NCBI RefSeq assembly: GCF_024519455.1
Contig: NZ_JALJRY010000021.1
Location: forward strand, 40,364-104,363
Length of the DNA stretch: 64,000 nucleotides
Direction of reading: 5' to 3'
Origin: Streptomyces sp. STR69
Lineage (GTDB): Bacteria; Actinomycetota; Actinomycetes; Streptomycetales; Streptomycetaceae
The notes under the pieces are model-generated. The model was given only the letters and a program-made list of their open reading frames with translations, was not told the origin of the DNA and did no database searches. The translations under genes were made by a program, and so were the position numbers. Position 1 is the first letter of the stretch. Each line of letters begins with the position of its first letter. This document shows, in pieces, positions 9,022 to 17,109 of the stretch.

Positions 9022-9930
9022 TCACTCCATCGACCCGAGAATGCGGTCGAGTGTCCGGCGTCCCATGCTGCTCATCGTCGGGTTGGTCTCGACGTAGTAC
9101 CAGACGAGACCCATGGCCTGTTCGAACGCCCACGCCCTGCCGCGTTCCCATTCCAGATCGTCGCAGGCCAGTGCCCGCCGGAGTACTTCCCGCGGGCCCG
9201 GCTGCAACAGGTGCCAGGCGCTGACCAGATCCAGGGCGGGGTCGGCCGGGCCGAAGCCGCCGGTGTCGAGTACGCCGCTGAGCCGGTCTCCGGCGACCAG
9301 GACGTTGCCGGGGATCAGGTCACCGTGGCTCATCACGTCGGCGGCCGTGCGGGGCAGCTCCCGGAAGTGGCTCCACAGCCGGCGCAGCCGGGGTACGTCG
9401 AGCAGCCCCTCGCTCTCCTGGAAGCACGTCGCCATCCAGTCGTCGTGGTCAGCGATGACGCCGCCGCGATTGTCGCCGTCGAAACGCCGCCCCCGTGTCT
9501 CGGCGTTCCGCAGGGCCGCGATGAAGGACGCGAGGTCCTCGGCGAAGGCGTCCGACCCACTGGGGTCGGCGTCGATGGCGACCGTTCCCGGCAGCCAGGT
9601 CTGGACCGACCACGGCAGGGGGTAACCCGCTCCGGGCTTTCCCAGGGCGACGGGTTCCGGGGTGGGGAACCGGGACACCTGTGCCAGCTCCGCGCTCGCC
9701 CGCGCTTCCTGTTCGAGGACCGCCAGCACCTCGGCGGCGTCGGCCAGACGCAGGGGGAAACGCGCTGAGAGGTCGTTCCCGATGCGGAAGATGGCGTGGA
9801 CCGTCCCGGTCGATGCCAGGGGGCGGATCGTCTTGCCGCTCCACTGGGGGAACTGTTCCTGGATCAGGGTCGCGACGATTTCGCTGGTCACGTCCACTTG
9901 GTCGGCATGCATGGTCGTCCAGTTATCCAT
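9022..9930 (-). CDS. Aminoglycoside phosphotransferase-fold kinase (APH family)
   Basis: A 302-residue small-molecule kinase fold. The catalytic loop is SHGDLIPGNVLV (Brenner motif). The metal-binding segment is GVLDTGGFGPADPALDL, where the usual DFG-like Phe is Thr but the Asp is kept. The N-lobe has ASTGTVHAIFRIG. This subgroup phosphorylates varied hydroxyl substrates, and antibiotic resistance cannot be assumed. I chose ATG 9930 (MDNWTTMHADQ); ATG 9912 is possible, and neither has a strong ribosome site. It is divergent from the padR gene across a 108-bp gap with the dyads noted below. Confidence 0.8.
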   Translation of the reverse strand: MDNWTTMHADQVDVTSEIVATLIQEQFPQWSGKTIRPLASTGTVHAIFRIGNDLSARFPLRLADAAEVLAVLEQEARASAELAQVSRFPTPEPVALGKPGAGYPLPWSVQTWLPGTVAIDADPSGSDAFAEDLASFIAALRNAETRGRRFDGDNRGGVIADHDDWMATCFQESEGLLDVPRLRRLWSHFRELPRTAADVMSHGDLIPGNVLVAGDRLSGVLDTGGFGPADPALDLVSAWHLLQPGPREVLRRALACDDLEWERGRAWAFEQAMGLVWYYVETNPTMSSMGRRTLDRILGSME

Positions 9931-9985
9931 GTGCCCGGGTCCGGAGCAACCGAGATTTCTCGGGGGCTTGTCATCCGAACAGTTC

Positions 9986-10021
9986 CGATATATCGTTGAC
10001 GCATCGCGACAGATCAACGAT
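9986..10021. promoter_or_regulatory. Likely PadR operator: nested dyads
   Basis: A perfect 10-bp palindrome CGATATATCG (9986-9995) overlaps an inverted repeat ATCGTTGA (9992-9999) and TCAACGAT (10014-10021). It sits just before the padR-like start and inside the divergent promoter gap, so autoregulation is the simple reading. Confidence 0.5.
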
Positions 10022-10038
10022 GGAATGGAGTGATTGCG

Positions 10039-10674
10039 ATGCGTACCCACGGATACGAGCGTGGACATGGACAGGAAGGCCACCCCCGGCGCGGCCGGGG
10101 CGGCCCCGACGGACGGCGTGCGGCGTTCGGACCCTTCGGTCCGGGTGGCCCGGGCGGTCCCGGCGGCCCCGGCTTCGGACCGGGCTTCGGTCCCGGCCCC
10201 TGGGGCGGACGAGGACGCGGCGGCCCGCGAGGCAGGGCACGGCGCGGCGACGTACGCGCGTCGATCCTCGCCCTGCTCAAGGACCGGCCGATGCACGGCT
10301 ACGAGATGATCCAGGAGATCGCCGAGCGCAGCGGCGGCGCGTGGAAGCCGAGCCCCGGCTCGGTCTACCCCACCCTGCAGCTGCTGGAGGACGAGGGCCT
10401 GATCGCCAGCGCGACGGAGGGCGGCAAGAAGCTCTTCTCGCTCACCGACGCCGGCCGCACCGCGGCCGAGGAAGGTCCGGACGCGCCCTGGGAAGAGGCT
10501 TCCCGCGGTGTCGACTGGGAGGCCCTCAGTGAGATCCGCCAGGCCGGCTTCGGTCTGATGGAGGCCTTCGGTCAGGTCTGGAAGACCGGCAGCAAGGAGC
10601 AGCGCGAGAAGGCGCTGACCGTCATCAACGACGCCCGCAAGAAGCTGTACCTGATCCTGGCCGACGAGGACTGA
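10039..10674 (+). CDS. PadR-family transcriptional regulator
   Basis: A 211-residue DNA-binding repressor of the PadR family. The first 70 residues are a Gly/Pro/Arg-rich low-complexity stretch (GPGGPGGPGGPGFGPGFGPG) unusual for the family core. The winged helix follows: ASILALLKDRPMHGYEMIQE, then PSPGSVYPTLQLLEDEGL and the wing. The C-terminal part (about 140-211) is a short helical dimerisation domain. ATG 10039 has GGAG at a good distance; GTG 10030 is less likely. The ligand is unknown. The nested dyads directly upstream are its probable operator. Confidence 0.88.
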   Translation: MRTHGYERGHGQEGHPRRGRGGPDGRRAAFGPFGPGGPGGPGGPGFGPGFGPGPWGGRGRGGPRGRARRGDVRASILALLKDRPMHGYEMIQEIAERSGGAWKPSPGSVYPTLQLLEDEGLIASATEGGKKLFSLTDAGRTAAEEGPDAPWEEASRGVDWEALSEIRQAGFGLMEAFGQVWKTGSKEQREKALTVINDARKKLYLILADED

Positions 10675-10704
10675 TGTCCTCGGGGTCGGAAAGGGCAGCA
10701 GGTC

Positions 10705-10737
10705 AAGGCGCCCCACGGGAGTTCCGTGGGGCGCCTT
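10705..10737. terminator. Strong hairpin terminator
   Basis: A perfect 14-bp stem (AAGGCGCCCCACGG paired with CCGTGGGGCGCCTT) with a GAGTT loop. It sits between the convergent padR-like and SRPBCC genes and can act on both. Confidence 0.85.
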
Positions 10738-10779
10738 CCCTGTGCGCGTTCCCGTTCCTGCGGTGCCCCGGCGCCGTCC

Positions 10780-11208
10780 TCAGGCCACCAGCCCGCCCAG
10801 CTTGCGCAGCGATTCGTTCAGGGCGGCCGTCCCCGAGTCCTTCAGCTTGCCCGCCATCAACGTCACCGCCGCACCCGTGAACTCGCCGTCGATACGGACC
10901 GTCGTGGCGTCGCCGTCCGGTGTGAGCGTGTAGCGCGTGGCGACGTTCACGGCCATCGGGCCCTTGCCGCGGATGGCCAGCACCCGGTCCGGTTCCGCCT
11001 CCTCGACGGTCCACTCGACCTCCGCCGGGAAGCCCATCAGCTTCATGTTCTCCTGGAAGGTCGCGCCCACTTCGAGGGTCTCGGGGCCGCCCTTGGGGAA
11101 GTTGGTGTGGGTCGTGTTCCACTCGCCGTACGCGGACCAGTCCGTGAGCTGGGTCCACACCTTCTCGGCCGGGGCCTCGATGCGTGCCTCCGCGCTGATT
11201 TCGGCCAT
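10780..11208 (-). CDS. SRPBCC (START-like) family protein, Rv0910-like
   Basis: A 142-residue single-domain hydrophobic-pocket protein. It begins with the typical first strand and helix (MAEISAEARIEAPAEKVWTQLTDWSAYGEWN) and ends with the long C-terminal helix (LMAGKLKDSGTAALNESLRK). The close relative Rv0910 of Mycobacterium is annotated as a toxin, but no antitoxin lies next to this gene, so a lipid- or polyketide-binding role is as likely. The start at 11208 follows AGAGGTGG. An operator-like repeat lies 84 bp upstream. Confidence 0.78.
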   Translation of the reverse strand: MAEISAEARIEAPAEKVWTQLTDWSAYGEWNTTHTNFPKGGPETLEVGATFQENMKLMGFPAEVEWTVEEAEPDRVLAIRGKGPMAVNVATRYTLTPDGDATTVRIDGEFTGAAVTLMAGKLKDSGTAALNESLRKLGGLVA

Positions 11209-11291
11209 ACGACCACCTCTTCCTGTCGGGCAACGGTGCTGTCGGGCTACGGTGTCGCGGAACGTAGCCGCAGGGCGCGCAACATTCAATA

Positions 11292-11306
11292 CTGATGAAC
11301 CGTCAG
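11292..11306. promoter_or_regulatory. TetR-type inverted repeat upstream of SRPBCC gene
   Basis: CTGATGAACCGTCAG. It differs by one base from the perfect repeat at 17620-17634 read on the opposite strand (CTGACGAACCGTCAG). This suggests one regulator for both genes. Confidence 0.5.
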
Positions 11307-11353
11307 GAAGTGTCCGCGGTACCCGAGTTCGGAGCGGCACGCCCTCGTCGCCC

Positions 11354-11542
11354 TCAGCCCACGCGCCGTATCACCGCAGCGTCGAACAGGTCCCACGCGC
11401 GCGGGTGAGTGCTCTCGTCGTGGCAGTGCCACGCGTCCCAGAACAGGTCGGCGGGCAGCGCGTCCTCCGGGGCGTACACCCGGTACACGTACTGCCTGCC
11501 GTCGACCGCCGGCAACGCCACCAGCCAGCACCTGCTCTCCAT
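11354..11542 (-). CDS. Small hypothetical protein (62 aa)
   Basis: The frame reads MESRCWLVALPAVDGRQYVY and ends DLFDAAVIRRVG. It is rich in Trp, His and Asp (DLFWDAWHCHDEST), with codon use like its neighbours. I recall similar short actinomycete proteins but no function. ATG 11542 lacks a good ribosome site, so a start a few codons upstream is possible. It has no signal or membrane segment. Confidence 0.5.
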   Translation of the reverse strand: MESRCWLVALPAVDGRQYVYRVYAPEDALPADLFWDAWHCHDESTHPRAWDLFDAAVIRRVG

Positions 11543-11626
11543 GTTCGCGAAAGACGTACGCCGGGTGCAGGGCGGTTGCGCACGGGGCGCGCGGCAAGGC
11601 GGCGCGCGCCTCTCGGGGTTGAAGCG

Positions 11627-11656
11627 CGAGATCTCATCCGTAAGGAGGAGATCTCG
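11627..11656. promoter_or_regulatory. Paired GAGATCTC palindromes, 20 bp apart
   Basis: CGAGATCTC (11627-11635) and GAGATCTCG (11648-11656) form 9-bp inverted arms, and each contains the palindrome GAGATCTC. Palindrome centres are 20 bp apart, the same geometry as the pair at 1779-1810. It lies about 85 bp before the Clp-N protein gene and may be its operator. Confidence 0.45.
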
Positions 11657-11740
11657 TCGCCCGGAGTCCACTCTGTGTGGGATGCCGAAATGCTCCCCTC
11701 CGGGGATGCCCTCAATGCGGGGGACTGATGGGGTGAGAGT

Positions 11741-12292
11741 GTGCAACCCCGTATTCCCAGGCAGTCGAACCGCGAGCAAGGTATTCACCGCGCGGACAAC
11801 GATGCCAGGCTCAGTGCAGAGCTGGCAGCGGTGGTGGCGGGTGCCCGTCGCCGGGCCCTGCGGGACGGGGACCGGCAGATCGACACGGCCCATCTGCTGC
11901 ACAGCCTCCTGGAGTCGGACCCCGAGGCGCGTGCCGTCTTTGGCGACGGCCCCCAGATCGCCCGACTGCTCGGCTACCTGGTGCAGCGCAGCATCGGCTA
12001 CGGCCTGCGCTGGCAGGGCAGCGTCGAGGACTCCGGCGCGATCCCCGTGATCCCGGCGGCGGAGGGCTGGTCGCCGCTGGCCGCCGGTGCCCTGGAGTAC
12101 GCCTGCGAGCGCGCCGAACTCCGCGACGGCGACCTGGCCGACGGCATCGACCTCCTCGCGGCGCTCGTCGCGGACCCCGAGGCCCGTGCCGTCGAGGTCC
12201 TCCACCGCGCGGGCATCGAGTCCCCCGAGGTGCTGGTGTGGATCGAGAGCCGGCCGGGGGAGTACGTCGCGGGCGGCGATACGGGCTGCTGA
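11741..12292 (+). CDS. Clp N-terminal (repeat) domain protein
   Basis: A 183-residue protein with the double Clp-N fold found at the N-terminus of ClpC/ClpB but without any ATPase domain. Repeat 1 is around DRQIDTAHLLHSLLESDPEA, repeat 2 around AALEYACERAELRDG and GIDLLAALVADPEA. Stand-alone members may act as adaptors or decoys for Clp proteases; this is inference. The GTG start follows GGGGTGAGA. It is followed by the EamA transporter gene 88 bp on. Confidence 0.75.
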   Translation: MQPRIPRQSNREQGIHRADNDARLSAELAAVVAGARRRALRDGDRQIDTAHLLHSLLESDPEARAVFGDGPQIARLLGYLVQRSIGYGLRWQGSVEDSGAIPVIPAAEGWSPLAAGALEYACERAELRDGDLADGIDLLAALVADPEARAVEVLHRAGIESPEVLVWIESRPGEYVAGGDTGC

Positions 12293-12345
12293 TCGAGCCG
12301 GTGACCGACCCTCTGGCGGTCGTCCACGCGCTGAGACAGGTGTCA

Positions 12346-12374
12346 ACAGGGGTGACGCTCATGTCGTCCCCTGT
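12346..12374. promoter_or_regulatory. Hairpin/dyad just before the EamA start
   Basis: ACAGGGG-T-GAC pairs with GTC-GT-CCCCTGT around a 6-nt loop, ending 6 bp before the start codon. No ribosome site is visible there, so the element could be an operator at a leaderless promoter or a translational control hairpin. Confidence 0.35.
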
Positions 12375-12380
12375 CATCAT

Positions 12381-13388
12381 GTGGCCGTGCATACGTCTGA
12401 GAGCAGTGCCGCCGGTGGTGCGAAGGGTGTCGGGCTCGGTCTGGCGCTCGGATCCGCGCTGGCCTTCGGGGGATCGGGGGTCGCGGCCAAGCCGCTGATC
12501 GAGGCGGGCCTCGACCCACTGCACGTGGTGTGGCTGCGGGTGGCAGGCGCCGCCCTGGTGATGCTGCCCCTCGCCCTGCGCCATCGCGCGCTCGTACGCA
12601 GCCGCCCCGCACTGCTCCTCGGCTTCGGACTGCTCGCCGTCGCCGGCGTCCAGGCCTGCTACTTCGCTGCGATCTCCCGCATACCCGTCGGCGTCGCCCT
12701 GCTCGTCGAATATCTCGCACCCGCCCTCGTCCTCGGCTGGGTCCGGTTCGTGCAGCGGCGTCCGGTCACCCGCGCCGCCGCGCTCGGCGTGGTCCTCGCG
12801 GCCGGTGGCCTCGCCTGCGTCGTCGAGGTGTGGTCGGGCCTGAGCTTCGACGCCGTCGGACTGCTGCTCGCGCTCGGTGCGGCCTGCTGCCAGGTCGGCT
12901 ACTTCGTCCTGTCCGACCAGGGCAGCGACGCCGGCACCGAGGCGCCCGACCCGCTCGGCGTGATCGCCTACGGCCTGCTCGTCGGCGCCCTGGTACTGAC
13001 CGCCGTGGCCCGTCCCTGGACCATGGACTGGTCCGTCCTCAAGGGCGACGCCGACATGAACGGCAACGCGGTCCCGGCCGCGCTCCTGCTCGCCTGGATC
13101 GTCCTGGTCGCCACGGTCCTGGCCTACGTCACCGGAGTGGTCTCCGTCCGCCGCCTCTCCCCGCAGGTCGCGGGCGTGGTCGCCTGCCTCGAAGCGGTCA
13201 TCGCGACGGTACTGGCCTGGATCCTCCTCGGCGAACACCTCTCCGCACCCCAGATCACCGGCGGAGCGGTCGTCCTGCTGGGCGCGCTCATCGCCCAGTC
13301 CTCGGCCCCTGCAAAGCACTCCGAGGAACCGGTCGCGACCGGCGGCCCCGAGAGGGAGCAACTGTCCTCACGGGAAACAGCCGCCTAG
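12381..13388 (+). CDS. EamA/DMT-family transporter (RhtA-like)
   Basis: A 335-residue inner-membrane carrier with ten hydrophobic segments in two EamA halves. The first half begins VGLGLALGSALAFGGSGVAAK and the second GLSFDAVGLLLALGAACCQ. The family exports amino acids and other small metabolites; the substrate here is unknown. A hydrophilic tail of about 25 residues follows the last segment. GTG 12381 or GTG 12387 could be the start; neither has a ribosome site. Confidence 0.85.
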   Translation: MAVHTSESSAAGGAKGVGLGLALGSALAFGGSGVAAKPLIEAGLDPLHVVWLRVAGAALVMLPLALRHRALVRSRPALLLGFGLLAVAGVQACYFAAISRIPVGVALLVEYLAPALVLGWVRFVQRRPVTRAAALGVVLAAGGLACVVEVWSGLSFDAVGLLLALGAACCQVGYFVLSDQGSDAGTEAPDPLGVIAYGLLVGALVLTAVARPWTMDWSVLKGDADMNGNAVPAALLLAWIVLVATVLAYVTGVVSVRRLSPQVAGVVACLEAVIATVLAWILLGEHLSAPQITGGAVVLLGALIAQSSAPAKHSEEPVATGGPEREQLSSRETAA

Positions 13389-13401
13389 ATCGCGGCCCTC
13401 C

Positions 13402-14034
13402 TCACCCCTCTCGCCGCCGCAGCAAATGCTCCCGTGCCACCTCGTCGCGCACCCCGCCCCGCCCCGCGAGCCCGACCGCGATACGGTCCTGGACCTCGGC
13501 GGACCGCTTGCCCGCGTACTTGAACTTGGCCCGTACGCCGGTCACTTCGAGGCGCAGTGCGCGGATGCCGGACAGCAGACGTCCGTTCGGTGGCTCGCCC
13601 GGGGTGACCGGGGTGGAGCCGCCCCCGGGCTGGAAGTGGCCGACCTGGCGGTTGAGGAGGGTCGCCTTCTCGGCCGGGTCGTCCACGAGGTGGGCGGTGC
13701 AACGGAGTTGGACCGCCGCGTAGAAGCTGGTCGGCACGCCGTGTTCCGGTGGGACGTCCGGGTCCGCCTGCCAGGGGCCGGGGATGTACACGTAGTCGTC
13801 GACGACGCTCAGCACCACCTGGGGGTTCGCCTCCAGCGCCGGCCACAGGGGGTTGGGGCGGGCCAGGTGGGTGACCGCCTCGCCGCGCTCGGGGTCGTAG
13901 GCGAAGTGGAGGGGCTGGACGAACGGCGGTTCGCCGGGCGGGCCGTTGACGGCGAGTTGGCCGAAGTCGTGGGCGGCCAGCCAGTGTTGCCACTCGCTGT
14001 CGTCCTGGGGCGCGTCCCAGGGGTGGATGAGCAT
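13402..14034 (-). CDS. PaiB-like FMN-binding split-barrel protein
   Basis: A 210-residue member of the PaiB family (called FMN-binding negative transcriptional regulators after Bacillus PaiB). Family marks are MLIHPWDAP, FVQPLHFAYD and THLARPNPLWPALEANP, plus the C-terminal RLLSGIRALRLEVTGVRAKFK. In Bacillus, PaiB affects protease and sporulation genes; elsewhere these are probably flavin enzymes. The ATG at 14034 overlaps the stop of the upstream PPOX gene by one base (TGATG), so the two are translationally coupled. Confidence 0.85.
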   Translation of the reverse strand: MLIHPWDAPQDDSEWQHWLAAHDFGQLAVNGPPGEPPFVQPLHFAYDPERGEAVTHLARPNPLWPALEANPQVVLSVVDDYVYIPGPWQADPDVPPEHGVPTSFYAAVQLRCTAHLVDDPAEKATLLNRQVGHFQPGGGSTPVTPGEPPNGRLLSGIRALRLEVTGVRAKFKYAGKRSAEVQDRIAVGLAGRGGVRDEVAREHLLRRREG

Positions 14035-14720
14035 CACAACACCGCCAGGTAGTCCGGGAGTTCGACGCCGGGGGACAGGTCGTCGTTCGGGAGCGGGGTG
14101 CTGTAGCCGGTGTTCAGGGGGAGGACACCGGCCCAGTGGGGGAGGTCCAGGTCCTCGGGCTCGTCGTTCGCGCCGCCGGTGCGGAGCTTGGCGGAGACCT
14201 CGTCGAGGTCGAGGCGGATCACCATGGTGGCGGCGAGTTCCTTCCTGTTGCCGGGCCGGGAGTCCGCCGAGCGGCCGGGCACGACATGGTCGACCAGCGC
14301 GTCCAGCGCCGTCCGCTTCTCCTCGGGGTCCGTCACCTGGTGGGCGATGCCGTGCACCACCACGGAGCGGTAGTTGATCGAGTGGTGGAATGCGGAACGG
14401 GCCAGCACGAGACCGTCCACGTGGGTCACCGTCAGGCACACCGGGAGCCCCGGGTCGGCCTTCCCCGTCATCCGCAGCGGGCGCGCACCCGTCGAACCGT
14501 GCACGTACAGCCGCTCGCCGACCCGCCCGAACAGCGTCGGCAGCACGACCGGCCGGCCGTCGCGGACGAAGCCGAGGTGGCAGACGTAGGCCGTGTCGAG
14601 TATCGCGTGCACCAACTCCTTGTCGTACGACGCCCGTTCCGCGGAGCGCGTGGGGACGGTCAGGTCGGTCGGCGTGTAGGCGGCGGGCTGTGACGTCGGC
14701 TGTGAGGCGGTCCCCTGCAT
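14034..14720 (-). CDS. Pyridoxamine 5'-phosphate oxidase-family protein
   Basis: A 228-residue flavin split-barrel protein. Typical strands are AYVCHLGFVRDGRPVVLPTL, ERLYVHGSTGARPLRM and GLVLARSAFHHSINYRSVVV. Its close family includes FMN-, F420- and haem-binding members, and I cannot tell which applies. The start at 14720 (MQGTASQP) has GGAGAG upstream; a 32-residue Ser/Thr/Pro-rich extension precedes the fold. It is coupled to the PaiB-like gene and divergent from a MocR regulator, which suggests control by a pyridoxal-phosphate sensor. Confidence 0.82.
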   Translation of the reverse strand: MQGTASQPTSQPAAYTPTDLTVPTRSAERASYDKELVHAILDTAYVCHLGFVRDGRPVVLPTLFGRVGERLYVHGSTGARPLRMTGKADPGLPVCLTVTHVDGLVLARSAFHHSINYRSVVVHGIAHQVTDPEEKRTALDALVDHVVPGRSADSRPGNRKELAATMVIRLDLDEVSAKLRTGGANDEPEDLDLPHWAGVLPLNTGYSTPLPNDDLSPGVELPDYLAVL

Positions 14721-14769
14721 GGTGCTCTCCGTGTGTTCGGCGGTGTCCGGGTCGAGTTGCGATATGTAT

Positions 14770-14781
14770 TGCACTAGTGCA
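14770..14781. promoter_or_regulatory. Probable MocR operator: perfect 12-bp palindrome
   Basis: TGCACTAGTGCA lies in the 63-bp gap between the divergent PPOX and mocR genes and ends 2 bp before the GTG start of the regulator. Binding here would affect both promoters. Confidence 0.6.
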
Positions 14782-14783
14782 TA

Positions 14784-16124
14784 GTGTTCTTTGTGCTAGG
14801 AGGATATCGGATCGAAGGGCGACGCGCAGCCGACATCGCTGCCGACGTCGAGCGCGCGGTGGGCTCGGGAGAGCTGGAGCCGGGTCAACTGCTGCCGCCG
14901 ATGCGGGAGTTGGCCGTAGAACTGGGCGTGAATCCCAATACGGTCGCGGCCGCGTACCGGACCCTGCGGGAGCGCGGGGTCATCGAGACCGCCGGGCGGC
15001 GTGGCAGCCGGGTGCGGCCCAAGCCGGCCACGACCGGGCGCGAGCACATCCGGGTGGATGTGCCGGAGGGGGTGCGCGAGGTGTCCCACGGCAACCCGGA
15101 TCCCGCCCTGCTGCCCTCCCTCGTCCGGGCGTTCACCCTGGCCGCCGAGCTCTCCGACCGCGAACCGGTCATGTACGGCGACGACCCCGTCGAACCGGAG
15201 CTGGCACGCACCGCGCGGGCCGCCCTGGACGCGGACGGCGTGCCGGCCGGCCCCGTGGCCGTCGCCTCCGGATCGCTGGACGCCGTCGAGCGCGTCCTCG
15301 CCGCCCATCTGAAGCCCGGTGACACCGTCGCCGTCGAGGACCCCGGCTGGGGCAGCCTGCTCGACCTCGTACCGGCGCTCGGACTGCGCGTCACCCCCGT
15401 CCGCGTCGACGACGACGGACCGCACCCCGACGACGTGCGCGCCGCGCTGGAGTCCGGCGCGCGGGCCCTGATCGTCACCGACCGGGCGCAGAACCCCACC
15501 GGAGCCGTGGTGAGCGCCACGCGCGCGCGTGCCCTGCGTTCCGTGCTCCGCGAGCATCCGGAGACCCTGCTGATCGAGGACGACCACGGCCACGGCATCG
15601 TCGACCAGCCCCTGCACCCGCTGGCCGGCGCCCCCCGCCACTGGGCCTTCGTCCGCTCGATGGCCAAGGCCTACGGCCCCGATCTGCGCCTCGCCGTGCT
15701 CACCGGGGACACCGTCACCCTCGACCGGGTCCGTGGCCGCCAGCGCCTGGGGCCGGGCTGGGTCAGCCGGATCACCCAGCGCGCCGTGGCCAGGCTGTGG
15801 GCGGACGGCGCGGTGGACACCCCGGCGGTGGCCGCCGCCTACGGCCGTCGCCGGGACGCGCTGATCGCCGCGCTCGCCGACCACGGGGTCACGGCGTACG
15901 GCCGCAGCGGCCTCAACGTGTGGATCCCGGTACCGGACGAGACCGGCGCGGTCTCCCGCCTCCTCCACGCGGGCTGGGCCGTCGCCCCCGGCGCCCGCTT
16001 CCGGATGAGCGCACCGTCCGGCATCCGGATCACCGTCTCGACCCTGACGGCCGACGAGACCGGTCCGCTGGCGCAGGCGATCGCCTCCGCGTGCGGCCGG
16101 ACGCCCATGCGCGGTTACGCGTGA
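14784..16124 (+). CDS. MocR/PdxR-type regulator (GntR helix-turn-helix fused to aminotransferase domain)
   Basis: A 446-residue fusion. Residues about 10-75 are a GntR winged helix (LLPPMRELAVELGVNPNTVA). The rest is a fold-type I aminotransferase domain with the PLP lysine in VRSMAKAYGPDLRLAV and the Asn-Pro contact in QNPTGAVVSATRARALR. Such proteins sense pyridoxal phosphate or an amino compound. The start is GTG 14784 or 14793. The AGGAGG nearby is inside the reading frame with no start after it, so the message may be leaderless. Its likely target is the divergent PPOX-PaiB pair. Confidence 0.88.
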   Translation: MFFVLGGYRIEGRRAADIAADVERAVGSGELEPGQLLPPMRELAVELGVNPNTVAAAYRTLRERGVIETAGRRGSRVRPKPATTGREHIRVDVPEGVREVSHGNPDPALLPSLVRAFTLAAELSDREPVMYGDDPVEPELARTARAALDADGVPAGPVAVASGSLDAVERVLAAHLKPGDTVAVEDPGWGSLLDLVPALGLRVTPVRVDDDGPHPDDVRAALESGARALIVTDRAQNPTGAVVSATRARALRSVLREHPETLLIEDDHGHGIVDQPLHPLAGAPRHWAFVRSMAKAYGPDLRLAVLTGDTVTLDRVRGRQRLGPGWVSRITQRAVARLWADGAVDTPAVAAAYGRRRDALIAALADHGVTAYGRSGLNVWIPVPDETGAVSRLLHAGWAVAPGARFRMSAPSGIRITVSTLTADETGPLAQAIASACGRTPMRGYA

Positions 16125-16183
16125 GGGTGTGACCCTGTAGCGCGAGCGGGATCCGGCTTCGGGTATCTCGTAGTATCGCTTAC

Positions 16184-17086
16184 GTGTTGAATCTGGAGCG
16201 GCTGCGCACCCTGGACGCCCTGGCCCGGCACGGCTCGGTCAGTGGCGCGGCCGAGGGGCTGCATGTGACGACCTCGGCCGTCTCGCAGCAGATGTCCAAG
16301 CTGGAGCGGGAGGTGGGACAGCAACTCCTCGCCAAGAACGGGCGGGGGGTACGGCTCACCGATGCCGGCCGGCTGCTCGCCGAGCACGCGGGCCGGATCC
16401 TGTCCCAGGTGGAGCTGGCCCAGGCCGACCTGGAGGCCCAACGGGGGCAGGTCGTGGGCGAGTTGCGGCTCTCCGCGTTCCCGACCGCCGCCCGCGGCCT
16501 CTTCCCCACCGCACTCGCCGCGCTGCGCGCCCGGCATCCCGCGTTGCGCGTCCGCTCCACCGAACTGGAGCCGGAGAGCGGTATCGCGGGTGTCGTGCGC
16601 GGCGATCTCGACCTCGCGGTCGTCCTCGACTGGTACAACAAGCCGATGCCGCTGCCCGACGGTCTGGTCAAGGCGCCGATCCTGGACGACCCCGCCGATG
16701 TGGCGATGCCGGTCGGCCATCCGCTCGCGGGCCGCGACGAGGTGGACCTCGGGGAGTTCGCCGAGGACGAGTGGATCACCTGGGCCGAGGGCGAGTTCTG
16801 TCACGAGTGGCTGATGTTCACTCTGCGCTCCCGGGGCATCGAGCCGATCATCGGCCACCGCGCCGCCGAGACGCACACCCAACTGGGGCTGGTGGCAGCC
16901 GGGTTGGGCGTCTGCATCGCACCCCTGCTGGGCCGCAGCCCGATGCCCGCCGGAGTCGTCACCGTCCCGCTGAAGCAGCGGGTGCGCCGGCATGTCTACG
17001 TCGTCTGGCGCGCGGACGCCGACCGCCGCCCCTCCATCCGAGCCGCGGTCGAGGCGCTTCGGGCGGCGGCCGAGACGGTCGTCTGA
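16184..17086 (+). CDS. LysR-family transcriptional regulator
   Basis: A 300-residue activator/repressor. The N-terminal helix-turn-helix is clear (LERLRTLDALARHGSVSGAA, TTSAVSQQMSKLEREVGQ). The effector domain runs from about 90 to 290. A TAGTAT -10 box at 16171-16176 ends 7 nt before the GTG, so the mRNA is probably leaderless. Its target is not obvious: the PPOX-like gene converges on it from the right. Confidence 0.88.
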   Translation: MLNLERLRTLDALARHGSVSGAAEGLHVTTSAVSQQMSKLEREVGQQLLAKNGRGVRLTDAGRLLAEHAGRILSQVELAQADLEAQRGQVVGELRLSAFPTAARGLFPTALAALRARHPALRVRSTELEPESGIAGVVRGDLDLAVVLDWYNKPMPLPDGLVKAPILDDPADVAMPVGHPLAGRDEVDLGEFAEDEWITWAEGEFCHEWLMFTLRSRGIEPIIGHRAAETHTQLGLVAAGLGVCIAPLLGRSPMPAGVVTVPLKQRVRRHVYVVWRADADRRPSIRAAVEALRAAAETVV

Positions 17087-17109
17087 CAGCCTGCCCGGAA
17101 GCAACTCGC

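Noticed and set aside
9022..10716. 564-residue extension of the APH-fold kinase
   Set aside because: The added N-terminus runs antisense through the padR-like gene and its promoter, and the kinase fold begins at about 9900.
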